Shown: piece after piece, positions 18,168-26,756 of the stretch | How positions within the stretch are numbered: position 1 is the first letter of the stretch | How the letters are laid out: each line of letters opens with the position of its first letter | Program-made: the position numbers and the translations under genes | The notes under the pieces: generated by a model | The model's database searches: none | The model's input: the letters and a program-made list of their open reading frames with translations, nothing else | What the model was told of the DNA's origin: nothing | Origin: a virus | Length of the DNA: 39,306 nucleotides | Strand: one strand, 5' to 3' | IMG/VR virus record: IMGVR_UViG_3300050138_000039 | Span: 1 to 39,306 of that record

Positions 18168-20186
18168 ATGGTTGTTGCGAACAAACTAATTAAAACTCCT
18201 ATGAATTGCTGTGGCGTGCTGCCCGGCAATTTAACCGTTTTGCAGTATCCAAATGACCCTTCCACAACGGCACAACAGGCTGCTGATGATATCAAACCGT
18301 TCACTAGCACACAGTCCAAATGGAAAAACAGTGCGAAACGTGTCATTGATTACCGACACCCTGACTATAACGCTATGCAACGTTCTTGGACTATCTATCG
18401 GGATGCTTGGATAGGTGGTCAGGATTTTACGGACAAGTACATGCAAATCTTCAGCAAGCGTGAAGACCCAATGGATTTGGCACAACGAAAGAAATATTCC
18501 TATTGTCCTGCCATTTCCAAAGGCGCTGTTATCACCATTAAGAATGCTATCTTTCAACGTATGCCTGAGGTTCTCCGCAAGGATGGAACTGCTACATATG
18601 TGACAGCATGTAATGGTGATAAGTGGGGCGTTGATAAACTTGGCAGTTCAATGAACAAGTTTGTTGGCAAAGAAGTAATGCCTGAAATGCTCGCGATGGG
18701 CCGTGTCGGTGTTTACATCGATCGCCCTGATCTTCCCGAGAATTTCACAATGTTGGATACATTGAACAAACGACCTTACGTCTATGTTTTCCGGTGTGAA
18801 GATATTCTGGCGTGGGTTCCTGACGAATCTTCGGAACCAAATGAATTTTCAGTGCTTTTGTTGTGTGAAAACTATCTTTCAACCGACGCGATGACTGGAT
18901 TACCTCTCGTCTGGCAGAAAAGATATCGTTTTCTTAAGACTATCAAAGATGGAAATGGTAAGAACTCACACATTGAAGTAACATTTTTCAATGCACAAGG
19001 CAAACAGATTGACCGTCAGGGCAATGAAACAGAAACAAAAACATACGAACTGAAAATTCCTGTAATCCCGTTCGTGATGTTTGAGTTATCTGAATCATTG
19101 CTCACAGACGTTGCCGCATACCAAATTTCTCTACTAAATCTTGCTTCAAGCGACATTTCTTACGCTTTAAAATCAAATTTCCCGTTTTATACTGAGCAAT
19201 ACAACCCGAAAAGTGAGCCGGGACCATACAAAACGGCGCTTATTCCTGAAAATAAGCTGAATAAAGACTCCGCAATCGTCAATCAGATACGAAAATCTAT
19301 CAAGGATGACGAGGCGAAGGAAGAAATTCAGGTCGGAACTTCGAGTGGACGAAGATATACAATTGGCACTGAAAGACCCGGTTTTATTGCTCCACCAACA
19401 GACCCATTGTTGGCGTCAATGAAGAAACAAGAGCAGCTTAAGGCCGAAATTCAGCAGATTTTGTCACTTTGGCTCTCAAATGTCACCGCCGGCAGTGTAG
19501 ATATCACGTCACAAGACCTAAATCAAGGCTTGGAGAGTGGTTTACACAATATCGGGATGGAACTTGAACATGGCGAACGTCGCGTTGCTGCGATCTGGAG
19601 CATGTACGAGGGTGCTGAGAAGACAGTTACTGTCTCTTATCCTCAAAATTACTCTGCTAAATCAGATGCAGATCGACGCAAAGAAGCGAAAGAACTCGGC
19701 GAAACACGTTCAGATATCCCGAGCATAACCTTTCAAAAGGAAGTATCCAAGCAGGAAGCTACAATTCTGTTGCAAGGCAAGATAGATTCAGCCAAATTGA
19801 CAACAATCCTCAAAGAAATTGATGATGCGAAGACAATGACCTGTAGTTCTGAAGAAATTGCCAGTGATTACGAACTTGGTCTTGTTGGTGGTGATCTTGC
19901 TTCACAAGCAAGAGGTTATCCTGAGGGTGAGTTTGAACAAGCCAAAGCAGATCACGCAGAACGACTCGCGCGCATTCAAGCTGCACAAGCGACTATTGTA
20001 CCGGGTGCAAGTTTGAAAAATGCCGGTTCACGTGGCGTACCTGATGCATCAGTTGATCCTAATCTCGATGCCAAGACGGAAAAGAAAGCATCAACAACAA
20101 AAGATAAAGGTGTACCTGACCCTGCAACACAACGTGGCGAAGGTGGTAGCGGTAACGGTAAAGACCCACAACCACAGGTGCCTTGA
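18168..20186 (+). CDS. Portal protein (DUF4055-type), 672 aa
   Basis: The portal forms the dodecameric DNA channel at one capsid vertex. The protein matches the DUF4055 pattern: YRHPDYNAMQRSWTIYRDAWIGG early, AISKGAVITIKNAIFQRMPEVLRKDG, FVGKEVMPEMLAMGRVGVYIDRP, a crown/clip region, and a long helical C-terminus. The last 60 residues are low-complexity (KKASTTKDKG, GEGGSGNGKDPQPQVP). The ATG at 18168 is chosen; TTG at 18162 is possible. Its position between large terminase and connector is canonical. Confidence 0.85.
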   Translation: MVVANKLIKTPMNCCGVLPGNLTVLQYPNDPSTTAQQAADDIKPFTSTQSKWKNSAKRVIDYRHPDYNAMQRSWTIYRDAWIGGQDFTDKYMQIFSKREDPMDLAQRKKYSYCPAISKGAVITIKNAIFQRMPEVLRKDGTATYVTACNGDKWGVDKLGSSMNKFVGKEVMPEMLAMGRVGVYIDRPDLPENFTMLDTLNKRPYVYVFRCEDILAWVPDESSEPNEFSVLLLCENYLSTDAMTGLPLVWQKRYRFLKTIKDGNGKNSHIEVTFFNAQGKQIDRQGNETETKTYELKIPVIPFVMFELSESLLTDVAAYQISLLNLASSDISYALKSNFPFYTEQYNPKSEPGPYKTALIPENKLNKDSAIVNQIRKSIKDDEAKEEIQVGTSSGRRYTIGTERPGFIAPPTDPLLASMKKQEQLKAEIQQILSLWLSNVTAGSVDITSQDLNQGLESGLHNIGMELEHGERRVAAIWSMYEGAEKTVTVSYPQNYSAKSDADRRKEAKELGETRSDIPSITFQKEVSKQEATILLQGKIDSAKLTTILKEIDDAKTMTCSSEEIASDYELGLVGGDLASQARGYPEGEFEQAKADHAERLARIQAAQATIVPGASLKNAGSRGVPDASVDPNLDAKTEKKASTTKDKGVPDPATQRGEGGSGNGKDPQPQVP

Positions 20187-20671
20187 TGATAGCAAAAACA
20201 TCTTACATTGTCATCGCAGATGCAACCGTCTATTTCGCCGGTAGATTGAATACCGACGCATGGGATAATGCCACTTCAACCGACCAGAATAAAGCTCTCA
20301 TTCAGGCTACTACTGATATAGATAAATTATCCTATATCGGACACAAGATCAATTACCAAGCAGAACATGAATTTCCTCGTGAATTTGAAGACCCGATCGT
20401 TGATGATACACCTTACGATACAGATATGGTTCCTTTCGGTATTAAATATGCCGTTTGTGAACAAGCATTAGCTCTTTTGGATGGTTTTGATGTGACTCAA
20501 GAAATTGACGGACTTTCGCTCGTAGGTCAAGCCTACGCATCCGTCAAGGCAGACTTTGATAGAGACACAGTACCGATGCACTTGAAGTGTGGATTATGTG
20601 CGCAGGCTTGGCAATTTATCCTACCCTTTATCCGTGACAATCGAGCTTTGGCTTTATCAAGGATAGGTTAG
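20186..20671 (+). CDS. Head-tail connector (Ad1-type adaptor), 161 aa
   Basis: The start overlaps the portal stop (TGATG). The sequence has the adaptor pattern ADATVYFAGRLNTDAWDNA...KALIQATTDIDKLSYIG...EFPRE, then VPFGIKYAVCEQALALL, similar to the HK97 gp6/SPP1 gp15 family that attaches to the portal. It lies directly after the portal, as expected. Confidence 0.7.
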   Translation: MIAKTSYIVIADATVYFAGRLNTDAWDNATSTDQNKALIQATTDIDKLSYIGHKINYQAEHEFPREFEDPIVDDTPYDTDMVPFGIKYAVCEQALALLDGFDVTQEIDGLSLVGQAYASVKADFDRDTVPMHLKCGLCAQAWQFILPFIRDNRALALSRIG

Positions 20672-20707
20672 TAACACTACTCGCTATTAGCGAGGAAAGG
20701 TTGTAAA

Positions 20708-21532
20708 ATGAAACATACGCTCATGGTTCTTGCACTGGCTCGGCTGCTCAGCACACCAAGTCAGGTGACATACGGTCCCGAAGAAGATGCGGCAGCAGCC
20801 AAGGCGGCTGAAGAAGCATCTGCCAAGAAAGCCGCCGATGATGCAGCGGCAGCGAAAGCAAAGGCCGGGAAGACTTATACTCAGGATGAGTTCGACAAAC
20901 TCTCCGCCGCACAACGGCATAGCTACAAGAAAGAGATGGAAAAGACGGCGAGTGAATTGACAAAACTCGCTGAAGATAAACGCTTGACGCAGGAAGAACG
21001 AGATGCGTACGCAAAGCGTGTCGAGGAAGTTGAATCCCAATACAAAACGGAAAAGCAGTTGGCTGAAGAAAAAGCTAAAAAGTCGGAAACCGAGTACAAG
21101 AAAAAGCTCGAAACGACTGAGAAGGAACGTGACACATACAAGATAAAGTACAGTGATACTTTGATCGACGTAGAGTTGACTCAGGAAGCTGCCGCAGCCG
21201 ATGAGGTAATTCCGGGTCAACTCAAGAAGTTACTACGTCCTGATACAATCATTGTTGATGAAATCGTGGACGGTAAGGCTACGGGGAAACAGCTTATCAA
21301 GATTAACTTCGACGACGTTGATGCCGAAGGTAAACCCACCAAGCTTGTTCTTCCGGTGAAGGACGCTGTAAAGCGTATGAAGGAAACACCACAACGGTTC
21401 GGCAACTTGTTCAAAGGTGTCGGAGCGTCGGGGGTTGGTGCCGGAAACGGCAAGGGTGGCGGTGGCAATTCAGGCGCAATGCCGACAGATACGGCGGCCT
21501 ATATTGCTCAACGCAAAGCAAACAAATCTTAA
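20708..21532 (+). CDS. Scaffolding protein, 274 aa
   Basis: This is an Ala/Lys/Glu-rich, largely coiled-coil protein (residues 20-150, e.g. EEDAAAAKAAEEASAKKAADD) followed by a small mixed domain (LKKLLRPDTIIVDEIVDGK) and a Gly-rich tail, typical of capsid scaffolds. It lies directly before the capsid gene. GAGGAAAGG serves as SD and overlaps a short palindrome CTCGCTATTAGCGAG (20680-20694) that could limit initiation. Confidence 0.75.
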   Translation: MKHTLMVLALARLLSTPSQVTYGPEEDAAAAKAAEEASAKKAADDAAAAKAKAGKTYTQDEFDKLSAAQRHSYKKEMEKTASELTKLAEDKRLTQEERDAYAKRVEEVESQYKTEKQLAEEKAKKSETEYKKKLETTEKERDTYKIKYSDTLIDVELTQEAAAADEVIPGQLKKLLRPDTIIVDEIVDGKATGKQLIKINFDDVDAEGKPTKLVLPVKDAVKRMKETPQRFGNLFKGVGASGVGAGNGKGGGGNSGAMPTDTAAYIAQRKANKS

Positions 21533-21555
21533 ATCTGATACTAGGAGAATAAAGC

Positions 21556-23001
21556 ATGACGAGCCAAAAGCTCTATCTTTTGCCGAAGGAAACACCCGCA
21601 GCCTTCGTGAACACGATCGACGCGTGGGTACCGGCGTATTGGGCCAACGAATCGATCAGCATTCTGGTTGAAAATCTCCAGATGGCGGCGCTGGTCTATC
21701 GCGATTTCGAAAATATTATCGCTGATAGTGGCGACACGGTGAATACGCGCAAGCCCGGCGAATTCATCGCCAAGAACAAGACCAACAACAGCAACATCGG
21801 TTTGCAGGATGCAACTGCAACGAACATCCCGATCGTGCTGAATCAGCACATTTACGTCTCGTTCCTCATCCGAGATCGTGAACAGTCGCGCGCGTTCGCG
21901 GACTTGATCAATGAGTATCTGAAGCCTGCAATGATTGCCATTGCTCGCCGAATTGACCGTATGTTGCTCGGTCAGGCGCCTCGTTTCCTTCGTGCCGATG
22001 CTAAGACTGCGGGCCAACTGGGAGTTGATGCGACGGTTCCGACGATGCTGGCTTGTCGTCGCAATCTGAACAACAACAAATGCCCACTGGAAAACCGAAA
22101 TCTTATCATTTCCTCGAAAGACGAAGCTGCGCTTCTGGCATTGGATACGTTCATCAATGCTGCGAAGGTCGGTGACGATGGCACTGCACTGCGTGAAGCG
22201 TCGCTCGGCCGTCGTCTCGGCTTCGACGTTTACATGTGCCAGAACACCTGCTCTGTAACCGGAACGTCGGATACTATGTCGGGTGCCATCAATGCCGGTC
22301 TGATCGCTAAGGGTACGACTGTCCTCACAGTAAACGGTTTCACTGGTGCAGTCACGGTTGGCTCATGGTTGACGGTTGCTGGTGATATGATTCCGCAGCG
22401 CATCACGGCGCACACGGAAACTACGGGTAACACCACCAGCATCACGATCACTCCGGGCTTGGCAAGTGCGGTTGTTACGACTGCTGTCGTGACTGTGTAC
22501 ACACCGGGTGCAGTGAATCAGAACGGTACCGTATCCGACCCCGACGGTAACGTGATCCAGGCTACGACTGGCTATGCGGCCGGTTGGGAAATGCCGATCA
22601 CCTACAACACCTTCACGAATGATCCGCAGGTCGGTCAGTTCGTGCAGTTCGTTGCCGGTGGTGATATGTACGTGGTCGTATCGATCGATACGGTCAACAA
22701 GTTGATGCAGTTGGATCGTCCGCTGGTTCTCGCGATTGCCCACGCTCAGGCCATCTTCCTCGGCCCGAACGGTACATACAATCTCGGCTTCCACGAACAG
22801 GCCATTGCGTTGGTTACGCGCCCGATGGCGTTGCCTCGCGAAGGCACTGGCGCGATCGGCGCTGTGGCAAACTGGGCAAACCTGTCCGTCCGCGTCGTGT
22901 GGGCGTACGATTACAAGAAACAGGGCATGGCCGTGACGGTTGACGTGCTCTGCGGCGTGGCCATCCTTGAACCACTCAAGGGTGAGGTCATGTTGGGCTA
23001 A
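21556..23001 (+). CDS. Major capsid protein (P22 coat-like HK97 fold), 481 aa
   Basis: The N-terminus (NTIDAWVPAYWANESISILVENLQMAALVYRDFEN...GDTVNTRKPGEF) and the C-terminal segment (VRVVWAYDYKKQGMAVTVDVLCGVAILEP) match P22 gp5-type coat proteins. Between about residues 250 and 335 lies a Thr/Val/Gly-rich beta stretch (TVLTVNGFTGAVTVG, TSITITPGLASAVVT) that looks like an inserted domain in the position of the P22 I-domain. Codons are GC-rich at the third position, as expected for the most abundant protein. A strong hairpin follows the stop. Confidence 0.85.
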   Translation: MTSQKLYLLPKETPAAFVNTIDAWVPAYWANESISILVENLQMAALVYRDFENIIADSGDTVNTRKPGEFIAKNKTNNSNIGLQDATATNIPIVLNQHIYVSFLIRDREQSRAFADLINEYLKPAMIAIARRIDRMLLGQAPRFLRADAKTAGQLGVDATVPTMLACRRNLNNNKCPLENRNLIISSKDEAALLALDTFINAAKVGDDGTALREASLGRRLGFDVYMCQNTCSVTGTSDTMSGAINAGLIAKGTTVLTVNGFTGAVTVGSWLTVAGDMIPQRITAHTETTGNTTSITITPGLASAVVTTAVVTVYTPGAVNQNGTVSDPDGNVIQATTGYAAGWEMPITYNTFTNDPQVGQFVQFVAGGDMYVVVSIDTVNKLMQLDRPLVLAIAHAQAIFLGPNGTYNLGFHEQAIALVTRPMALPREGTGAIGAVANWANLSVRVVWAYDYKKQGMAVTVDVLCGVAILEPLKGEVMLG

Positions 23002-23011
23002 ATCCAACACC

Positions 23012-23042
23012 GCCCTATCAGGGATCGTATCCCTGATAGGGC
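23012..23042 (+). terminator. Strong hairpin after the capsid gene, without U-run
   Basis: GCCCTATCAGGGAT (23012-23025), loop CGT, ATCCCTGATAGGGC (23029-23042) form a perfect 14-bp stem. It is followed not by a T-run but by AAGGAGG, the SD of the next gene 15 nt further on. It is more likely an mRNA 3'-end stabiliser or partial attenuator that sets capsid expression apart from downstream genes. Confidence 0.65.
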
Positions 23043-23056
23043 AAGGAGGATTTAAC

Positions 23057-23482
23057 ATGGGTGATGCTTCTGATAGTGGCGAGAGAGGAAAAACCAGAGT
23101 TGAAAGGATGATTGAGAAAACACATATTTCAGTAAGAACTGCTGTCATCATTGTGTTGGTCGCAGTCATTCCTTTGACGCTTTTTCTCAATAGTCTATCT
23201 TCGCGACAACAGGCGACAGATACGAAGATAGAAAGTAATTCAACCCAATTGAATGTTAAATTGGACGAGAATTACAAACAGGTCGCGGAGAGGATGGAAA
23301 CTAACTCCAAACAAGTTGCAGATAGAATGGAATCCAATTCTAAAGAGTTCGCCAGTAAGATGGATTCCTTGATTGCTGTAATGGGCGAACGCAAGATACG
23401 TCGTGATGAACAAGTCACAGCAGTGGAGAAGAAACTCGAAGACCACGAAGTTCGTATTCGTATAATCGAAAAAACGCATTGA
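23057..23482 (+). CDS. Membrane-anchored coiled-coil protein, 141 aa
   Basis: The ATG at 23057 follows AAGGAGGATTTAAC. After a charged N-terminus comes one transmembrane helix (TAVIIVLVAVIPLTLFLNSL, about residues 28-47). The rest is a long coiled coil with repeated units (KQVAERMETNSKQVADRMESNSKEF). A membrane protein between capsid and neck genes is unusual; similar architecture occurs in holin/spanin-like and phage-receptor-shielding proteins. Function is not assigned. Confidence 0.6.
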   Translation: MGDASDSGERGKTRVERMIEKTHISVRTAVIIVLVAVIPLTLFLNSLSSRQQATDTKIESNSTQLNVKLDENYKQVAERMETNSKQVADRMESNSKEFASKMDSLIAVMGERKIRRDEQVTAVEKKLEDHEVRIRIIEKTH

Positions 23483-23493
23483 GGATTTCTGAA

Positions 23494-23796
23494 ATGGATA
23501 GACACACTAAAGAAATCCTTGAAACCCTAAGAAGATTGGAGCATAAAATGGATGCACTGAACCAGAAGATCGCTGATCTGACGACCAGCGTTACGAACCT
23601 TGAAGCACGCGTTGCCGCGCATGAAGCACAGGATGCGGCTACGATTACGTCACTGAACGCCACGATTGCAACGTTGCAGGCCAGCACGCCGGACGTAGCC
23701 GGTGCTGTTGCCAGCCTGACCGCGTTGCAGGCAAGCATCGACGCGTTCGATGTACCGCCGGTTGCTCCTGCGGCACATGCTGCTCCGACGGCGTAG
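23494..23796 (+). CDS. Coiled-coil protein with Ala/Pro-rich tail, 100 aa
   Basis: The ATG at 23494 follows TGAGGATTTCTGAA. The first two thirds are a heptad-patterned helix (LETLRRLEHKMDALNQKIADLTTSVTNLEARV), the tail is VPPVAPAAHAAPTA. The gene becomes GC-rich after its first 60 bases. It may be a trimeric or dimeric virion accessory (capsid-associated fibre or neck whisker), inferred only from composition and position. Confidence 0.5.
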   Translation: MDRHTKEILETLRRLEHKMDALNQKIADLTTSVTNLEARVAAHEAQDAATITSLNATIATLQASTPDVAGAVASLTALQASIDAFDVPPVAPAAHAAPTA

Positions 23797-23843
23797 GTCT
23801 GACTAAATATCACTCCATTTAAACAAGAAAGGAAGTGATCCAA

Positions 23844-24035
23844 ATGGCAGCCAATGATAAGATCCAGCGATCAGGCGGTACGAACCAACCGGGCGGTCCT
23901 ACGAGTCCCGGTGGCGCTGGCAAAGTTGCAAACGCGCCGGCGAAGGTGAGCACGAAGGGCGTTCCTTCGATGCCACCGCCGCCGACTGGAAACACGGCAC
24001 GTTCCGCCGGTAAGTTCACCGGGTTCGGAGAATAA
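23844..24035 (+). CDS. Low-complexity Gly/Pro-rich small protein, 63 aa
   Basis: The ATG at 23844 follows AAAGGAAGTGATCCAA; a GTG 9 nt upstream is less likely. The protein is disordered in character (GGTNQPGGPTSPGGAGK, SMPPPPTGN) with a short C-terminal GKFTGFGE. It is probably a virion accessory, but the role is unknown. Its stop abuts the next ATG. Confidence 0.5.
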   Translation: MAANDKIQRSGGTNQPGGPTSPGGAGKVANAPAKVSTKGVPSMPPPPTGNTARSAGKFTGFGE

Positions 24036-24524
24036 ATGAGTAACCTTCGTGCTAACAGTTTCATTAAGAAAGTTCTTTATCAGCTTAAAAAGCTGAACGG
24101 ACAAACCGTTGATCTTTATCTTCGTGGAACTGTTAGCACGAACTACTCAACCGGCCAGATAACGTATCCAGAAACACTCTGGAGTATGCGCAAGATACCG
24201 ATGCTGCCCATTGAGGCAGCGCGTCAGTTGGTGCAGAATCCACCTTTCGCTACAGCAGGACGACAGTTCGAGTACGGCACATTCTTTGTGACCGGAACAT
24301 CGATGCTAATTGTGGATCAAAAGAGTCTACCCCTTAACTACGTTGTCAATCAAACGGACTCTTTCGTGATTGATCACCGTAGATATACTATTAAGAGTGC
24401 GCAAGAATTTCAACAGTTACAGGCTGTTCTTTTCGTGATTGAAGAATTAAAAGGACAACCTGTGGATGAAATCTTTACTGTTCAACAAAGCATTGCGTTC
24501 ACACAAACGGTGGTACAAAGCTAA
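24036..24524 (+). CDS. Neck protein (head closure-like), 162 aa
   Basis: The start lies directly after the preceding stop, with CGGAGAATAA upstream. Length, beta-rich character (EYGTFFVTGTSMLIVDQ, DSFVIDHRRYTIKSAQEF) and position between connector/capsid and tail genes fit a head-tail joining (stopper or Hc1-type) protein. The assignment is mostly by synteny. Confidence 0.5.
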   Translation: MSNLRANSFIKKVLYQLKKLNGQTVDLYLRGTVSTNYSTGQITYPETLWSMRKIPMLPIEAARQLVQNPPFATAGRQFEYGTFFVTGTSMLIVDQKSLPLNYVVNQTDSFVIDHRRYTIKSAQEFQQLQAVLFVIEELKGQPVDEIFTVQQSIAFTQTVVQS

Positions 24525-24997
24525 TGGACCCAAACTGGTCACGTTGGATAAAAGCCTCGATTGCGCAGCATTTTAGTGATGCTTTTGCCCCATCCGGGTT
24601 AAAAATGTACCTTGAAGGGACACCAAGAGATACAGATTTAACCAAAGATTTTGTTGAAGTACGGTTGAACGGCCCAACATGGCGCGCAGGTTCACAGAAC
24701 GAATGGATTTGTGATCCTATCACAATAAACGTTTTTGTTCAATCAAAAGAAGACCAAGAAGATGCATACCGTCTTGATAAGAACATCGGCCTTGTCTCGG
24801 CGGCATTTACGACTACCATACCTATCCTAAAGTTGGGAACAGGTGTTGGGGATGACCAGTCCGTAATTACTTGCCTTAATCTTAATTCACAAGGCAAGGA
24901 TACATTAAGAGTCATACAGTTCGGCCAAGTAACACCAAGCACACAATTGTTGCGTGCCGCTGTTGAAGGTGATTATTTCGGCAATTTTTACGGCTAA
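24524..24997 (+). CDS. Neck/tail terminator-like protein, 157 aa
   Basis: The gene starts at an overlap with the preceding TAA. The sequence FVEVRLNGPTWRAGSQNEWICDPITINVFVQSK, then DAYRLDKNIGLVSAAF, gives a strand-loop-strand then helix pattern like tail-completion (Tc1-type) proteins that cap the tail tube. Synteny (directly before the tail tube gene) supports it. Alternative: another neck subunit. Confidence 0.5.
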   Translation: MDPNWSRWIKASIAQHFSDAFAPSGLKMYLEGTPRDTDLTKDFVEVRLNGPTWRAGSQNEWICDPITINVFVQSKEDQEDAYRLDKNIGLVSAAFTTTIPILKLGTGVGDDQSVITCLNLNSQGKDTLRVIQFGQVTPSTQLLRAAVEGDYFGNFYG

Positions 24998-25007
24998 GGA
25001 GGACTGG

Positions 25008-25553
25008 ATGCTGAAACTCATCCCGACTGCGATGCTGGCGTTTATGGCGCAGTTTGATTTGAAAAATGCAACGATCAAATTCGTCGACGGCACCGCTGTA
25101 ACACCGAAGACCCTTACCATTAAGATCGGTATGGGAACACTGTCGTACACTGAACACATGAAACGTGAATACACGCTGGACCGAGGCAAGCTCTCCACGG
25201 TTCGAAACGGCGATGATACTCCGATGGACGTTGCCCTTGATTTCATCTGGGAATTCTTGAAGGGTAGTACAACCGTTGTTGTGACGCCGGAAGATGTGTT
25301 GCGTCAGCGTCTCGGTGCGGCTTCTTGGGTATCGACAGACGTTGATACTTGCGCACCGTTCTCGATTGATGTCCAAATCTTCTATGCGCCCTGCGTTACG
25401 AAGATGTTGGAAGACATTTATCTTCCCGACTTCCGCTTCGAACAATTGTCCTACGACGCGAAGGCTGGTATGATCAAATGTACGGGTCGTTGCAATGCAA
25501 TTCAAGCTGTGGTTGCGAGACGTACTTACACTGTGGCGATTGTTTCGCCGTAG
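25008..25553 (+). CDS. Major tail (tube) protein, 181 aa
   Basis: The ATG at 25008 follows AAGGAGGACTGG. The protein opens with hydrophobic residues, then DLKNATIKFVDGTAVTPKTLTIKIG...LSYTEHMKREYTLDRGKLSTVRNGDDTPMDVALDFIWEFL, the layout of siphophage/myophage tail tube proteins, where the -GxxxxVRxGDDxPMxV- region is common. GC-rich codons suggest high expression. A strong terminator-type hairpin follows. Lack of a sheath gene nearby points to a siphovirus-like tail. Confidence 0.65.
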   Translation: MLKLIPTAMLAFMAQFDLKNATIKFVDGTAVTPKTLTIKIGMGTLSYTEHMKREYTLDRGKLSTVRNGDDTPMDVALDFIWEFLKGSTTVVVTPEDVLRQRLGAASWVSTDVDTCAPFSIDVQIFYAPCVTKMLEDIYLPDFRFEQLSYDAKAGMIKCTGRCNAIQAVVARRTYTVAIVSP

Positions 25554-25564
25554 TGATTGTTCTG

Positions 25565-25593
25565 ACCCTTCGGGAGTTAAACTCCCGAAGGGT
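25565..25593 (+). terminator. Terminator-type hairpin after the tail tube gene
   Basis: ACCCTTCGGGAGT (25565-25577), loop TAA, ACTCCCGAAGGGT (25581-25593) form a perfect 13-bp stem followed by ACATTTTAT. The U-run is weak, so it may only partly terminate, reducing expression of chaperone genes relative to the tube. Confidence 0.75.
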
Positions 25594-25618
25594 ACATTTT
25601 ATCCTAAGGAGACTGTAA

Positions 25619-26128
25619 GTGAAGATCAAAAATAAGATACCGCCGTTGTTGGTCGAAATAGTTGTTCTTCCACGCGAAGGTGAAGACATGGTATTCAAAG
25701 CACGCGGCGTATTAAATCCCGACTATGAAGAGTTCGAGAAATTGTGTCCAGCGCCGGTCCCTCCGTGGATAACACTGAAGGACGATCCTCAACCAAGAGC
25801 AGATATAACTGACCCTGAATATCTCGCAGCACAAAAGGAACACAGCGCAAATCGCTTCTATTTTATGTGTTTGAAATCTCTCTCAGCGACAGAAGATCTT
25901 GAATGGGAAACAGTCAAGATAAATGATCCGAAGACATGGAAACTTATCGATAAGGAATTGAAATCTGTTCTTACATCCGCGGAGTATGTTCGCGTTGTAC
26001 GTGCCGTTCACATTGCAAACGGCCTTGATGATACAAAGATTGAGGCAGCGAAAACGCGTTTTTTCAATATGGCACGACAGAAACAAGAGAAGTCGTCCTT
26101 GCCCCAAACAGGACAACCGAATACTTGA
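25619..26128 (+). CDS. Tail assembly chaperone (G-type, zero-frame product), 169 aa
   Basis: The gene starts with GTG after AAGGAGACTGTAA. It has the pattern of phage tail chaperones: ARGVLNPDYEEFEKLCPAPVPP...DPEYLAAQ...SLSATEDLEWETVK...TWKLIDKELKSVLTSAEYVRVVRAVHIANGLDD. Such proteins coat and solubilise the tape measure during tail assembly. Position directly upstream of the tape measure fits. Near the end a slippery site allows a -1 extension (see the G-T product). Confidence 0.75.
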   Translation: MKIKNKIPPLLVEIVVLPREGEDMVFKARGVLNPDYEEFEKLCPAPVPPWITLKDDPQPRADITDPEYLAAQKEHSANRFYFMCLKSLSATEDLEWETVKINDPKTWKLIDKELKSVLTSAEYVRVVRAVHIANGLDDTKIEAAKTRFFNMARQKQEKSSLPQTGQPNT

Positions 26129-26280
26129 TCTGGCGTGCGTGTGAGAGATTTAGTATTATCCCACCAAATGTTTGTGTAAATTGGGATGATAATGATACGG
26201 ATACACAAGCCATGCTTCTTGCGTACGAGGTAGGAAGACAAAAAGAAGAAATGGACCTATTATGTTCAAGGTTAGGTTAA
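25619..26280 (+). CDS. Tail assembly chaperone G-T fusion made by -1 frameshift, about 220 aa
   Basis: After slippage at 26059-26065 the product continues in the -1 frame with TTEYLIWRACERFSIIPPNV...TDTQAMLLAYEVGRQKEEMD to a TAA at 26278-26280. This C-terminal part has the form usual for the T domain of gpGT (short helical segment with W...F...PP, ending in a Y..gRq.EEm helix). The T part has no SD or start of its own. The next gene starts inside the T frame at 26262. Mechanism: a fraction of ribosomes slip, giving a minor GT protein that recruits tail tube subunits. Confidence 0.7.
26059..26065 (+). promoter_or_regulatory. -1 ribosomal frameshift slippery site TTTTTTC
   Basis: T-TTT-TTC in the zero frame (CGT TTT TTC) is a canonical X-XXY-YYZ heptamer. 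The -1 frame is open from 26044 and runs on to 26280. Its placement about 20 codons before the zero-frame stop is typical of tail chaperone G/GT overlaps. Confidence 0.75.
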
Positions 26281-26756
26281 AGATACCTCGGTACACAATA
26301 GAAAAAGAAAAATACATGGCTGCACTTAAAGCCAAACTTGAAGTACAAGTTAGACAAGCGGCGCGAGATTTTGTTAAAGCAGCCATTGAAAATATCCCTG
26401 TTGATACTGGTCAAGCACGAGGAACATTTCTTCCATTAGCTCGTGCTTTGAACATCAGTATACCTATCGATGGAAATGGTGTCAAAGGGAAGAACCAAAC
26501 CACAGGTGCAAGTGAACAAAACAAACTTATCTTTAAGTTTGAAACAACCAAGACTTTAGTAAAATTTGAAGTAGATGTACAATTGTTCTACTTTTGGGTT
26601 AATGATATATTCGGACATCCTTCAGGAGCACACCCGCCTTGGGAAAGTATCGAGGAGGGTTTCAAAGCGTTCATGAAGTATATCCATACAACTGCGGGGA
26701 CTCGGTTCCCAAAGTTAAAGGATTACCTGAAAGTAGACATTAAGGAGTTTGGTTGA
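26262..26756 (+). CDS. Minor tail/completion protein (HK97 gp10-like), 164 aa
   Basis: The N-terminal helix RQAARDFVKAAIENIPVDTGQARGTFLPLARAL is the pattern of HK97-gp10/tail-completion proteins (helix then P-V-x-T-G-x-A/L-R-x-S/T). The remainder has beta strands (KLIFKFETTKTLVKFEVDVQ). It overlaps the frameshift product by 19 nt and the tape measure start by 1 nt. Location after the chaperone rather than before the tail tube is atypical but seen in some phages. Confidence 0.5.
   Translation: MFKVRLKIPRYTIEKEKYMAALKAKLEVQVRQAARDFVKAAIENIPVDTGQARGTFLPLARALNISIPIDGNGVKGKNQTTGASEQNKLIFKFETTKTLVKFEVDVQLFYFWVNDIFGHPSGAHPPWESIEEGFKAFMKYIHTTAGTRFPKLKDYLKVDIKEFG

Noticed and set aside
22363-23190. 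275-codon minus-strand frame opposite the capsid gene
   Set aside because: It is the antisense shadow of a GC-rich gene with strong third-position bias; the plus-strand frame matches a capsid family.
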